This document shows positions 8,596 through 17,700 of a DNA stretch of 64,000 bases, one piece after another (position 1 is the first letter of the stretch; each line of letters opens with the position of its first letter). Made by a program: the position numbers and the translations under genes. Location: the NCBI RefSeq assembly GCF_037977235.1, contig NZ_CP150276.1, positions 2,480,001 through 2,544,000 of the forward strand, written 5' to 3'. The notes under the pieces are model-generated. The model had not been told where the DNA came from, made no database searches, and saw only the letters and a program-made list of their open reading frames with translations. Source of the stretch: Paenibacillus sp. FSL K6-0276 (GTDB lineage Bacteria; Bacillota; Bacilli; Paenibacillales; Paenibacillaceae).

Positions 8596-9486
8596 TTGGA
8601 TACTGAAACAAGACTAGATGAACTGAAGGGCGACAGACCGGAGCATGTTGGCGTCGGACGATGCGACCTCCATACACATACTCAAGCCTCTGACGGCATG
8701 CAGCCACCGGAGGAAAACGTACGTCTCGCTAAAGAGAAAGGACTAGCCGCTGTTGCCATTACGGATCATGATACTGTGGCTGGCGTGAAGGAAGCCTGTG
8801 AAGCAGGAGAGAAGTACGGAATTACTGTGGTACCAGGTGTAGAGATCAGCACTCGTGCTGGTGGCAAGGATATTCATGTGCTTGGCTACTATGTTGATTC
8901 TGAGAATGAACTATTTCTGTCACGTTTGGAAGGATTAAGAGATACTCGGGCGCTTAGGAATGAAGCGATTATCTCTAAGCTGAGAGACCTTGGTATCTCC
9001 ATTACCTTGGATAAGGTTATTGCAGGGATAGGGCGTGAACTAAAGCCTGATGAGAGCATTGGTCGGCCGCATATTGCCGATGAGCTGGTTCGGCTTGGAG
9101 CGGCTACAGATATGAGGGATGCCTTCAATAAGTATTTGGCCGAAGGTGCAGCAGCCTACGTGTCACCTCCACGAATCACGCCCGAGGAGGCCTGTGAATG
9201 GATCATCGAGGCTGGTGGGTCTCCTGTGTTAGCCCATCCAGGCCTGTACGGTGATGATCAGTTGGTACGAGGGATATTGGAGCGGGGTGCTTTTAAAGGG
9301 ATTGAGGTCTATCATTCGGATCACGAACCCGCTGATTCAGAGCGTTACCTAACAATGACTGAAGAATATAGCTTGATTATAACTGGCGGCTCAGATTTTC
9401 ATGGTGCCCGCCAAGGTGTTATATTCCATGGAGATATCGGTAGCGTTACTGTTCCTGTTCATGTGTTGGATCAGTTGAAGAAATAA
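8596..9486 (+). CDS. PHP domain phosphoesterase (TrpH/YciV-like)
   Basis: A 296-residue PHP-family metallophosphoesterase. Metal ligands are visible in CDLHTHTQASDG (residues about 17-28), ITDHDTV, GVEIS, HVLGYY, VLAHPGLYG, EVYHSDH and GGSDFHG. Relatives hydrolyse 3',5'-nucleoside bisphosphates (pAp) or 5'-phosphorylated oligonucleotides; which applies here is an inference. The frame is open from GTG 8587. However, the RBS AGAGGTGAT overlaps that codon and spaces correctly to TTG 8596, so I start there. It shares a bidirectional terminator with rqcH. Confidence 0.85.
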   Translation: MDTETRLDELKGDRPEHVGVGRCDLHTHTQASDGMQPPEENVRLAKEKGLAAVAITDHDTVAGVKEACEAGEKYGITVVPGVEISTRAGGKDIHVLGYYVDSENELFLSRLEGLRDTRALRNEAIISKLRDLGISITLDKVIAGIGRELKPDESIGRPHIADELVRLGAATDMRDAFNKYLAEGAAAYVSPPRITPEEACEWIIEAGGSPVLAHPGLYGDDQLVRGILERGAFKGIEVYHSDHEPADSERYLTMTEEYSLIITGGSDFHGARQGVIFHGDIGSVTVPVHVLDQLKK

Positions 9487-9520
9487 ATCTTGTAACTTAC
9501 TGACATACAGAGTAACTCAA

Positions 9521-9569
9521 AAAACCTCCAGAAATATGATGAGTTAACATCATCATTCTGGAGGCTTTT
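9521..9569. terminator. Bidirectional terminator between PHP gene and rqcH
   Basis: AAAACCTCCAGAA atATGATG agttaa CATCATca TTCTGGAGGCTTTT: a long, near-perfect stem with A-run on the left and T-run on the right, placed between two convergent genes. Confidence 0.9.
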
Positions 9570-9581
9570 GTATGTTTATTA

Positions 9582-11471
9582 CTAGCTTCTCAAAGTATTT
9601 GGGAGACTCTTAATCCGATCCTCGTCCGGTGTGACAAACAATGTCTTCTGATGATCATAGATCACAAATCCGGGTTTGGAACCACTCGGTTTACGTACAT
9701 GGCGGATCAGTGTGCAGTCTACAGGCACACTGCTTGACTGCTTCGCTTGACTGAAATAAGCGGCAAGCTGAGCTGCTTCTTCTAGTGTGGCATCTCCAAA
9801 CTCCTCACTTCGGATGACAACGTGAGAACCAGGGATATCCTTGGTATGCAGCCAAGTGTCATTAGGTGAAGCCAGTCGATTGGTGACGTATTCGTTCTGT
9901 AAATTGTTTTTTCCGACATAAATGTCGATGCCTTCAGATGAGGTGAAGACCTGCAATGTAGGTCTGGTTGCTTTTTTCTTCTTTTTTCCTTTTTTGCTTC
10001 GGTCGCGCAGGTATCCTTGACTTACAAGCTCATCGCGGATTTCCTCAATATCATTCAGTGAGGCATGCGCAAGCTGCTGGAGTAAACTTTCCATGTAGGA
10101 TATTTCCTCATGGGTCTTAATCAACTGCTCATTAATAACAAGAAGGCTGTTCTTATATTTGTTGTACTTTTTAAAATAACGTTGTGCGTTATCCGATGGG
10201 CTTAATAAAGGGTCGAGTGGGATGACCATTTCAGCCTGATTTTTGTCATAATAATTGACCAATGAGGCTTCTTTATCTCCTTTGGATACAGCGTGTAAAG
10301 ATGCGAATAGCAACTCACCCCAAATGCGATAACGATCTGCGTCCTGGGCTTCGTCCAGATCCTTCTGTAAATTGGCAAGCTTCTTCACGTTTTTGCTACG
10401 TTCGTTGCTGAGGAATCGGATCAAATCACTCACCCGTTGTTTCACGGTATCTCGTTCGGCTTTATCCCCGTAATAATCCTCCATACACTCACTGATGGAG
10501 TTGTATTGCTTCGCATTCTCACCCAATAGAGTTAACGAAATCGCGGAAAAAATCATCTTGCCTTTTGCATTCGGACCTGCAACAGGAGAGAATTCGCAAT
10601 CACGCACGAGTCCCATTACAGATTGGAAGGCTTCCCATAACTTTGTTGAAAATTCTGCTGTAGTTTCCTGTGTATCGCCTACTGCTAGGGCGGTTCTAAG
10701 ACGAAGATCAATCTCTCCAGCAACTAGTGGACTCATTCCGCTGAAGGCATGTACCATCCAGCCCACGGGTTCAGCCGATGGGGAGGGACCGCCTGAGCCG
10801 TCTGGCTTCTGCTCAACTTCTTCTTTTGTGATCAGGTTAGCAAGCTCACCCTCTATGATTTCCTCCGGTTCAGTCTCCTTCTCATCGTCTTCCAGCAGAG
10901 CGGCTTCTTCAGCAGCCGAGATCAAATTGAGAAATTGTTCTTTGCCGATTTCCAGAGGGTTCAGCTTGTGTTGCTGCGGAGGCTCTGTGTAGGCGACGCC
11001 GGGCATCACGATCCGGTAGCTACTGATCGATGGAGTAACATGATGAATGCCGTCTATGATCGTTCCAGTGCTGAGATCTGTAAGGATGATATTACTATGT
11101 CGTCCCATGAGCTCTATGATGATCTTTTTGGCGGAGACGTCTCCAAGCTCATCTCTAGTCTTAACATTTATGTGAATAATTCGTTCCATGCCTACCTGGG
11201 TGATACTCTCGATAGTCCCACCTTCACAGTGCTTGCGCATGAGCATGCAAAACATTGGCGCCTCTGAAGGGTTTATGCTGCTTCTTTCTGTAAGATGCAG
11301 ACGCGGATATGTCGGATTCGCAGAGAGCAATAGCTTGCCACCACCGCCAGCGCCCCGCAGGTTGAAGATAAGATCGTGGTTGTTTGGTTGATATATTTTG
11401 CCTATGCGCGCACCTATGAATGATTGCAGTTCGTGCACGATAGCTCGGGTAACAATGCCGTCTAATGCCAT
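9582..11471 (-). CDS. rqcH: RqcH/NFACT family ribosome quality-control protein
   Basis: A 629-residue NFACT protein (yloA; older label fibronectin-binding protein). RqcH binds stalled 50S subunits and recruits tRNA-Ala to add C-terminal alanine tails that mark nascent chains for degradation. Visible parts are the NFACT-N domain from MALDGIVTRAIVHEL with KIYQP, LLLSANPTYPRLHLT and MLMRKHCEGG. A coiled-coil middle follows (about residues 330-450), then a Lys-rich linker SKKGKKKKKATRP and the NFACT-R region FTSSEGIDIYVGKNNLQNEY ... LHTKDIPGSHVVIR. The start ATG 11471 is preceded by GGAGAG; an upstream TTG at 11537 would read through the intergenic repeat and is rejected. It is divergent from the Ca2+ ATPase gene, as in B. 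subtilis yloA-yloB. Confidence 0.93.
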   Translation of the reverse strand: MALDGIVTRAIVHELQSFIGARIGKIYQPNNHDLIFNLRGAGGGGKLLLSANPTYPRLHLTERSSINPSEAPMFCMLMRKHCEGGTIESITQVGMERIIHINVKTRDELGDVSAKKIIIELMGRHSNIILTDLSTGTIIDGIHHVTPSISSYRIVMPGVAYTEPPQQHKLNPLEIGKEQFLNLISAAEEAALLEDDEKETEPEEIIEGELANLITKEEVEQKPDGSGGPSPSAEPVGWMVHAFSGMSPLVAGEIDLRLRTALAVGDTQETTAEFSTKLWEAFQSVMGLVRDCEFSPVAGPNAKGKMIFSAISLTLLGENAKQYNSISECMEDYYGDKAERDTVKQRVSDLIRFLSNERSKNVKKLANLQKDLDEAQDADRYRIWGELLFASLHAVSKGDKEASLVNYYDKNQAEMVIPLDPLLSPSDNAQRYFKKYNKYKNSLLVINEQLIKTHEEISYMESLLQQLAHASLNDIEEIRDELVSQGYLRDRSKKGKKKKKATRPTLQVFTSSEGIDIYVGKNNLQNEYVTNRLASPNDTWLHTKDIPGSHVVIRSEEFGDATLEEAAQLAAYFSQAKQSSSVPVDCTLIRHVRKPSGSKPGFVIYDHQKTLFVTPDEDRIKSLPNTLRS

Positions 11472-11508
11472 GATAAAGCTCTCCTGTCGCCGTGAAATGA
11501 ATTTCTTA

Positions 11509-11607
11509 AAATATAAGAAAGTATAAGTTTCACACAATACTTTATGTCTTATATTTTTCGCTTAAACGCTTACCGTCCTTAAAAGGACGCCGAAGGCGTT
11601 TATGCTT
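11509..11607 (+). repeat. Two-module intergenic repeat, copy 3
   Basis: The 5' module AAATATAAGAAAGTATAAG, TTTCACAC and TTATATTTTTCG is followed at 11564-11601 by the hairpin module AAACGCTTACCGTCC ttaa AAGGACGCCGAAGGCGTTT. Module spacing (55 bp from start to hairpin) equals copy 1 to within one base. It lies between the divergent rqcH and ATPase genes. Confidence 0.75.
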
Positions 11608-11764
11608 ACCTCTCTATGATGCCATACTTTAGGACATTCGCGCAAAAGGGGAATTGAATAGACGGTGATATTATTGGACGACCCTGAATACACTTGGTCA
11701 TGAACAGGTGGAAAAGCTGTGCGCCGCCGGAAGTCAAGAAACGACCGGGAGGGAAAGAAAAGTC

Positions 11765-14584
11765 ATGGAACAAAACAGTTGGCACCGGCTCGGTGCAGAA
11801 GAGCTGCAGAAAATGTTCAATGTCCATCCGAGGACGGGCCTCAGTGGAGAGGATGCCGCGGAGAGACGGAAGCAGAATGGGTTTAACGAGCTGTCCGAAG
11901 GAAAGACCGTATCCCCCTTTACCTTGCTGTTGAACCAGTTCAAGGATTTCATGGTGCTCGTGCTCATGGGTGCGACACTCGTATCCGGTTTGCTTGGCGA
12001 ATATTTGGATGCCATCACGATCATCGCGATTATCCTTCTAAACGGAGCCCTTGGATTTGTCCAGGAGTTTCGCGCTGAACGTTCGCTAAGAGCTTTAAAG
12101 CAGCTCTCCGCACCTTCTGCCAAAGTTCTGCGTGGGGGGAATAGCGAGGTCATTCCAGCTAAGATGTTAGTGCCTGGTGATATTGTCATGTTGGAGAGTG
12201 GTGACCGAATTCCCGCCGATGTACGATGGCTGGAATGCAGTTCTCTATATGTGGAAGAATCCGCGCTTACAGGGGAATCACTGCCTGTCTCGAAGCATTC
12301 GGAGATGATCCACGCAGAGGAGATTCCGTTAGGCGATCAGAAGAATCTCGGGTTCATGGGCACTATGGTAACTAGGGGTACTGGAAAAGCTATCGTGATT
12401 CGTACGGGTATGAACACAGAGATGGGTAAGATTGCGGATCTGATCCAGAACACAGAATCTCAGGAAACCCCGCTTCAGCATCGGCTCGAGCAGTTAGGGA
12501 AAATCTTGATCTATGTATCACTAGGTTTAACTATTGTGGTTGTAGCAGCCGGTATTTTACATGGACAGCCTGCCACAGCTATGTTCTTGGCTGGGGTAAG
12601 CTTGGCAGTCGCTGCGATTCCCGAAGGACTGCCAGCCATTGTAACCATCGCACTTGCGCTGGGTGTGCAGAGGATGATCAAACGTAAGGCTATTGTTCGT
12701 AAATTACCTTCGGTGGAAACCTTGGGCTGCGCATCAGTAATCTGTTCAGACAAGACGGGAACATTAACTCAGAACAAAATGACGGTGACCCGATTATGGA
12801 CGGGCGGACGTGGGCTTGAAGTCACAGGTGAGGGTTATGATCCGAATGGACAGGTTCTGGAGAAAGGTAAACCTGTAGATCTGAAAAATGATCAAAGTTT
12901 ACGGCGGATGCTCCAGGTAGGTGCTCTGTGCAGTAATGCGGAGATTATCGAGACCTTCCCATCCGAAGTACGAGGTAAGCGTAAAGGGAAAGATAAGGAC
13001 AGTGTAGTTGATAAGTCATCTGACAGCTCATCCGTCTGGGAACTCAAGGGAGATCCAACTGAAGGAGCTCTTGTGGCACTTTCAGGTAAGATGGGTTTGA
13101 CCGCCCAAACTCTTGCTGTAACCTACTCCCGAGAAAAAGAATTCCCATTCGATTCCGAGAGGAAGTTGATGTCGGTAATTGTTGGTCATCCCGGAGGGCG
13201 GATGGTATGTACCAAAGGAGCGCCTGATGTACTGCTTAATCGTTGTTCATATATGCTCTGGGAGGGCGGTGTTGTGCCATGTACGCCAACTTTGCGGCAG
13301 AAGGTTCTCGATGCCAATGAACAAATGGCTTCGGGGGCACTTCGTGTACTAGGTATGGCTTATCGTGATATGCGTCCAAGTGAAAATTTGAATAGTGAAA
13401 AGGATGCGGAATGCCAGCTCGTCTTTGTCGGATTGGCTGGAATGATTGATCCACCACGGCGTGAGGTCCGTGATGCCATTAGCATCACACGCCGAGCAGG
13501 GATTAAGACCGTAATGATTACCGGAGACCATGGAACGACAGCAGAGGCCATTGCTCACCAATTAGGAATTCTGCAACGTGGTGGTACTGTACTAACAGGG
13601 GCTCAACTGACTCGGATGGATGATGATGAGCTGGATAAAGTATCGGACAATGTGTATGTATTCGCCCGCGTATCTCCAGAACATAAGCTTCGTATCGTGA
13701 AGTCCCTGCAGCGTCGGGGTCATGTTGTGGCTATGACCGGAGACGGAGTCAATGACGCTCCAGCCATTAAAGCGGCGGATATAGGAATATCTATGGGGAT
13801 CACAGGTACAGATGTGACCAAGGAAGCATCTTCACTGGTTCTAGGAGATGACAACTTCTCAACAATTGTTGCTGCTATTGAAGAGGGTAGAAACATCTAT
13901 GAGAATATTCGTAAATTCATTCGTTATCTGCTCGCATCGAATGTAGGGGAGATCTTGACCATGTTCTTCGCTATGATGCTCGGTCTGCCTCTACCGTTAG
14001 TGCCTATCCAAATTTTATGGGTCAATCTGGTGACAGACGGATTGCCAGCGATGGCGCTAGGCGTTGACCAGCCTGAGAAGGATTTGATGGAGCATAAACC
14101 GCGTGGTGCGAAGGAAAATATTTTTGCCCGCCGGTTAGGGTGGAAGATTATTAGTCGTGGATTTTTAATCGGTTTATGTACGTTAGGTGCATTTTGGCTA
14201 ACCTTACGTGTAGCACCAGAGAATCCAGCGCAGCTGATTCGGGCACAGTCCGTAGCTTTTGCGACACTCGTTATGGCCCAGTTGATTCACGTCTTCGATT
14301 GCCGCAGTTCTCGCTCGGTGTTCCATCGAAATCCGTTCCAGAATAAGTACCTAGTTCTTGCTGTATTGTCATCCGTTCTTCTGATGCTGGCTGTTATGTA
14401 CGTACCATTTCTCCAGCCCGTCTTCAAAACGGTACCACTTCATTTCCGTGAATGGTGTCTAGTATTCGTAACAGCGGGGATCCCGACCTTCTTGATGGGT
14501 GCTGGCAGTGTTTGGGGTGGTAAACGTAATCGTGGTCGTAGCGGTAGTAATTCGATGATAAAAAGTACAAAAATTTCGGCATAA
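11765..14584 (+). CDS. Cation-transporting P-type ATPase, Ca2+ type (YloB-like)
   Basis: A 939-residue P2A-type ATPase that should export Ca2+ across the membrane using ATP. Marks in order: N-terminal cytoplasmic region, TM1-2 (about residues 55-105), actuator loop TGES (about 169), TM4 PEGLP (about 286), phosphorylation loop DKTGT with Asp329, KGAPD in the nucleotide domain, TGDGVNDAP (about 657) and six C-terminal membrane helices. The length is close to B. subtilis YloB (about 890). Translation could begin at GTG 11708, but GGGAGGG at 11747-11753 points to ATG 11765. Metal specificity is inferred from TM4 and overall similarity. A second paralogue lies at 42.5 kb. Confidence 0.9.
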   Translation: MEQNSWHRLGAEELQKMFNVHPRTGLSGEDAAERRKQNGFNELSEGKTVSPFTLLLNQFKDFMVLVLMGATLVSGLLGEYLDAITIIAIILLNGALGFVQEFRAERSLRALKQLSAPSAKVLRGGNSEVIPAKMLVPGDIVMLESGDRIPADVRWLECSSLYVEESALTGESLPVSKHSEMIHAEEIPLGDQKNLGFMGTMVTRGTGKAIVIRTGMNTEMGKIADLIQNTESQETPLQHRLEQLGKILIYVSLGLTIVVVAAGILHGQPATAMFLAGVSLAVAAIPEGLPAIVTIALALGVQRMIKRKAIVRKLPSVETLGCASVICSDKTGTLTQNKMTVTRLWTGGRGLEVTGEGYDPNGQVLEKGKPVDLKNDQSLRRMLQVGALCSNAEIIETFPSEVRGKRKGKDKDSVVDKSSDSSSVWELKGDPTEGALVALSGKMGLTAQTLAVTYSREKEFPFDSERKLMSVIVGHPGGRMVCTKGAPDVLLNRCSYMLWEGGVVPCTPTLRQKVLDANEQMASGALRVLGMAYRDMRPSENLNSEKDAECQLVFVGLAGMIDPPRREVRDAISITRRAGIKTVMITGDHGTTAEAIAHQLGILQRGGTVLTGAQLTRMDDDELDKVSDNVYVFARVSPEHKLRIVKSLQRRGHVVAMTGDGVNDAPAIKAADIGISMGITGTDVTKEASSLVLGDDNFSTIVAAIEEGRNIYENIRKFIRYLLASNVGEILTMFFAMMLGLPLPLVPIQILWVNLVTDGLPAMALGVDQPEKDLMEHKPRGAKENIFARRLGWKIISRGFLIGLCTLGAFWLTLRVAPENPAQLIRAQSVAFATLVMAQLIHVFDCRSSRSVFHRNPFQNKYLVLAVLSSVLLMLAVMYVPFLQPVFKTVPLHFREWCLVFVTAGIPTFLMGAGSVWGGKRNRGRSGSNSMIKSTKISA

Positions 14585-14721
14585 AGTTAATAGTATTGCT
14601 CCATTCCTAAAGGTATACTTGTTGCAGTTAACAGCTCGTATGCGTGTGCAGGGCTACATTACACAGAATATTAAGCTTAAGCGAATGCTAACATAACATA
14701 ACCTTTAGGAGTGGACTTTCA

Positions 14722-15558
14722 ATGGAATTCACAAAAATGCACGGCCTCGGCAATGACTTCATCGTAGTTTTCGGCGAGCAAGAACTACCAAACAATGCAG
14801 CGGATCTTGCTGTAACGCTATGCAATCGGTTCTTCGGAATTGGTGCTGACGGACTTGTATACATTCTTCCATCTGAACATGGTGATTTTATGATGCGAAT
14901 TATGAATTCTGATGGTTCGGAAGCGGAGCAGTGCGGAAATGCCATTCGCTGTGTATCCAAATATGTCTACGATCATGGCCTGGTAAACTCAGAGCAGATT
15001 GTTATTGAAACGATTGGTGCCGGAGAACAAAAGGTTACCCTGAATGTGAAAGACGGTGTAGTGGAAACTGTAACAGTTGATATGGGCGAACCTGTATTGT
15101 CCGGTCTTCAAATTCCGGTAGCTATTGATGCAGAACAAGTGCTGTCAGAGGCGATTGAATCGGACGGAACCGAATTTAAGTTTACTGCAGTATCTATGGG
15201 TAATCCTCATTGCGTTATTTATGTAGAAGATGCCGTATCTTTTGATCTTGCGACATGGGGACCTAAGCTAGAAGTACATCCACTGTTTCCAAGAAAGGTA
15301 AACGTTGAGTTCGCGACAGTTCTGGATCGAGGCAGAGTAGATATGCGGGTATGGGAACGTGGTGCTGGACCAACACTTGCTTGTGGGACTGGAGCTTGCG
15401 CAACTCTAGTGTCTTCTGTGCTAAATGGTCTGACAGACCGAGCGGCTTGGATTAGTCTAAAGGGTGGCGATCTCTATATTGAATGGAATGAAGTTGATAA
15501 CCATGTGTATATGACGGGGCCTGCTGAGGTTGTATTCACAGGAAGTGTAGCACTATAG
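14722..15558 (+). CDS. dapF: Diaminopimelate epimerase
   Basis: A 278-residue cytoplasmic enzyme converting LL- to meso-diaminopimelate for lysine and peptidoglycan synthesis. The two catalytic cysteines are visible as Cys71 in EQCGNAIRC and Cys221 in LACGTGAC; KMHGLGNDF at the start is the family signature. The length matches the family (about 280). ATG 14722 lies behind AGGAGTGG. A terminator follows directly. In B. subtilis dapF is not in the yloB-yloC interval, so its position here is a lineage-specific arrangement. Confidence 0.96.
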   Translation: MEFTKMHGLGNDFIVVFGEQELPNNAADLAVTLCNRFFGIGADGLVYILPSEHGDFMMRIMNSDGSEAEQCGNAIRCVSKYVYDHGLVNSEQIVIETIGAGEQKVTLNVKDGVVETVTVDMGEPVLSGLQIPVAIDAEQVLSEAIESDGTEFKFTAVSMGNPHCVIYVEDAVSFDLATWGPKLEVHPLFPRKVNVEFATVLDRGRVDMRVWERGAGPTLACGTGACATLVSSVLNGLTDRAAWISLKGGDLYIEWNEVDNHVYMTGPAEVVFTGSVAL

Positions 15559-15570
15559 AAAAAAACTATA

Positions 15571-15608
15571 AAAGGCAGTTCAAGAGAGCATTCTTGGACT
15601 GTCTTTTG
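15571..15608 (+). terminator. Rho-independent terminator after dapF
   Basis: AAAGGCAGTTCAAGA / TCTTGGACTGTCTTTT stem-loop with a T-rich end. Confidence 0.8.
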
Positions 15609-15612
15609 TTGA

Positions 15613-15707
15613 AAAATAAGATAGTATAGGTTTCACACTATATATCATTTTTTTATTTCTAATAGAAACGGTAGTCGTCTTTTATGGACGACTACCGTTT
15701 CTTCTTT
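15613..15707 (+). repeat. Two-module intergenic repeat, copy 4, with a different hairpin
   Basis: The 5' module (AAAAATAAGATAGTATAGG, TTTCACAC, TTTATTTCT) is followed after 52 bp by a perfect 15-bp stem GAAACGGTAGTCGTC / GACGACTACCGTTTC (15665-15701) and TTCTTTT. The hairpin sequence differs from copies 1 and 3 but resembles the lone hairpin at 19.78 kb. Confidence 0.7.
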
Positions 15708-15790
15708 TGAAAGCTTATCATCCATAGCGATTTATGTTACATTAGTATGAAACTAAAGTAGAAACTAATGTGTCAGGAGAGGATCTTGCA

Positions 15791-17662
15791 GTGAAGCCGG
15801 ATTTACGTTCCGCATGGGGAAACAAAGTATTGGTCGGAGACGGAGCGATGGGTACCTACTTATATCAGAAGGGTTTCCCTGTCGGCATTTCCTACGAAGA
15901 ATTAAATTTGACTTCTCCAGGAGTTATCGAAGATGTCCATCGCAGCTACATCGATGCAGGGGCAGTGCTGCTGGAAAGCAACACTTTCTCAGCGAATTTT
16001 GACAGGCTGTCCAAATATGGTTTGGAGTCCAAGGTTGAAGAAATTAATCGCGCCGGAGTAAGAATCGCTCGTAAAGCTGCTGGAGATAATGGATATGTAT
16101 TAGGTGCTGTGGGCTCTATACGCGCCGGTAAGCGTGCAAATCTCTCTTCAACAGAGTTGAAGAAGTATTTTACACAACAGATTACAGCATTGTTAGAAGA
16201 AGAAGTAGACGGCATTATGCTAGAAACCTTCTACGATGTCGAGGAACTGCATCTTGCTCTAAAAACAGTACGTAAACATAGTACACTCCCAGTGATTTGC
16301 CAATTTGCTGTGGATGAATCGGCACGTACATTAGATGGGTTGACGCTGCCAGAGGCTTTTCGTATTTTGGAAGGTGACGGAGCAGATATCATCGGATTTA
16401 ACTGTAATACAGGTCCAAATGGAATTAAGAGAGCACTAAAAGCTGTACAGGGTAACCTAGTTCTACCAACCTCAGTGTATCCCAATGCAGGTGTTGCGGA
16501 TTATGTAGACGGAGAATATCGGTATGGGGCTTCACCGGAATATTTCGGACAGATGGCAGTGACTTTTGCAGAAATGGGTTGCAGAATTATCGGCGGCTGC
16601 TGTGGTACCACCCCGCAGCATATTGCTGAAATTTCTTCAGCGTTGAAAGGTTACGTACCACAGCCACTTCCAGAACCGACACTTCCGACAGTGGAGCGTG
16701 TATCGCTGCAAGAGCATTTTGGCGAAGATGAAGGAAGAGATGGCCGTGAACCGAACCTGGTTGATCTTGTAAAGGAACGGCACACGGTTATTGTTGAACT
16801 TGACCCGCCACGAGATTTGGATATCGCCAAGTTCATGCAGGGAGCAGAAGTGCTTCGAAGAGCAGGTGCAGATGCACTGACCTTGGCCGATAACTCACTG
16901 GCTGTTACACGGATGAGCAATATGGCTTTGGGCCATTTGGTGCACGCTAAAACTGGACTTCGTCCATTAGTGCATATTGCTTGTCGGGACCGTAACCTGA
17001 TTGGTACTCAATCGCATTTGATGGGTTTTGACGCTCTTGGAATTGATCATGTGTTGGCCGTGACTGGAGATCCAGCGAAATTCGGAGATCTTCCTGGCTC
17101 AAGCTCGGTCTATGATTTAACCTCTTTTGAGATTATTAGAATGATTAAGCAGTTGAATGATGGTATTTCCTTCTCAGGTAAACCTTTGAAGCAGAAAGCA
17201 AATTTTGTAATCGGTGCCGCCTTTAATCCGAATGTTAAACATTTAGATAAGGCAGTACAGCGACTGGAGAAGAAAATCGCCTCTGGTGCAGATTATATTA
17301 TGACCCAGCCTGTCTATGATCAGGAACTTATCGTGAAGATCGCTGAAGCAACAGCACATCTGGATATTCCCGTGTTTATTGGCGTGATGCCACTGGCTAG
17401 CGGACGTAATGCAGAGTTCCTGCATAATGAGGTTCCAGGCATCCAGCTTACGGATGAAGTCCGGAACCGCATGAAGGGACTTGAAGGGGAAGCTGGAAGA
17501 ACTGAAGGCGTCGCCATCGCTAAGGAACTGCTAGATGTTGCTACAGCCCATTTCAATGGGATCTATCTGATGACACCATTCATGTTCTATGATATGAGCG
17601 CACAGCTGATGGAGTATGTATGGGAGAAATTAGGACGCAAATTGTCCCCCTTGTTTCGCTAG
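15791..17662 (+). CDS. yitJ: Bifunctional homocysteine S-methyltransferase / methylenetetrahydrofolate reductase
   Basis: A 623-residue fusion. Residues 1 to about 290 are a zinc-dependent homocysteine methyltransferase: GDGAMGTYLY near the start, and ligands Cys205 in FNCNTGP and Cys270-Cys271 in GGCCGTT. Residues from about 320 to the end are an FAD-dependent methylenetetrahydrofolate reductase TIM barrel (IVELDPPRD, VTGDPAKFGD, YIMTQPVYD, PVFIGVMPL). Together they supply one-carbon units and remake methionine. B. subtilis YitJ has the same architecture. AGGAGAGG at 15775-15783 fits GTG 15791 better than GTG 15770. I found no S-box (SAM) riboswitch upstream, unlike Bacillus yitJ. Confidence 0.92.
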   Translation: MKPDLRSAWGNKVLVGDGAMGTYLYQKGFPVGISYEELNLTSPGVIEDVHRSYIDAGAVLLESNTFSANFDRLSKYGLESKVEEINRAGVRIARKAAGDNGYVLGAVGSIRAGKRANLSSTELKKYFTQQITALLEEEVDGIMLETFYDVEELHLALKTVRKHSTLPVICQFAVDESARTLDGLTLPEAFRILEGDGADIIGFNCNTGPNGIKRALKAVQGNLVLPTSVYPNAGVADYVDGEYRYGASPEYFGQMAVTFAEMGCRIIGGCCGTTPQHIAEISSALKGYVPQPLPEPTLPTVERVSLQEHFGEDEGRDGREPNLVDLVKERHTVIVELDPPRDLDIAKFMQGAEVLRRAGADALTLADNSLAVTRMSNMALGHLVHAKTGLRPLVHIACRDRNLIGTQSHLMGFDALGIDHVLAVTGDPAKFGDLPGSSSVYDLTSFEIIRMIKQLNDGISFSGKPLKQKANFVIGAAFNPNVKHLDKAVQRLEKKIASGADYIMTQPVYDQELIVKIAEATAHLDIPVFIGVMPLASGRNAEFLHNEVPGIQLTDEVRNRMKGLEGEAGRTEGVAIAKELLDVATAHFNGIYLMTPFMFYDMSAQLMEYVWEKLGRKLSPLFR

Positions 17663-17700
17663 TAATAATCAATTACAATAGTGTAATGGATGTGATTCCG

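Noticed and set aside
10495-10992. 165-codon open frame opposite rqcH
   Set aside because: Ser-rich, no family resemblance, lies wholly antisense to a convincing gene and has no RBS; a shadow frame.
11472-11537. N-terminal extension of RqcH to TTG 11537
   Set aside because: It would translate the intergenic repeat; ATG 11471 with GGAGAG matches the family start.
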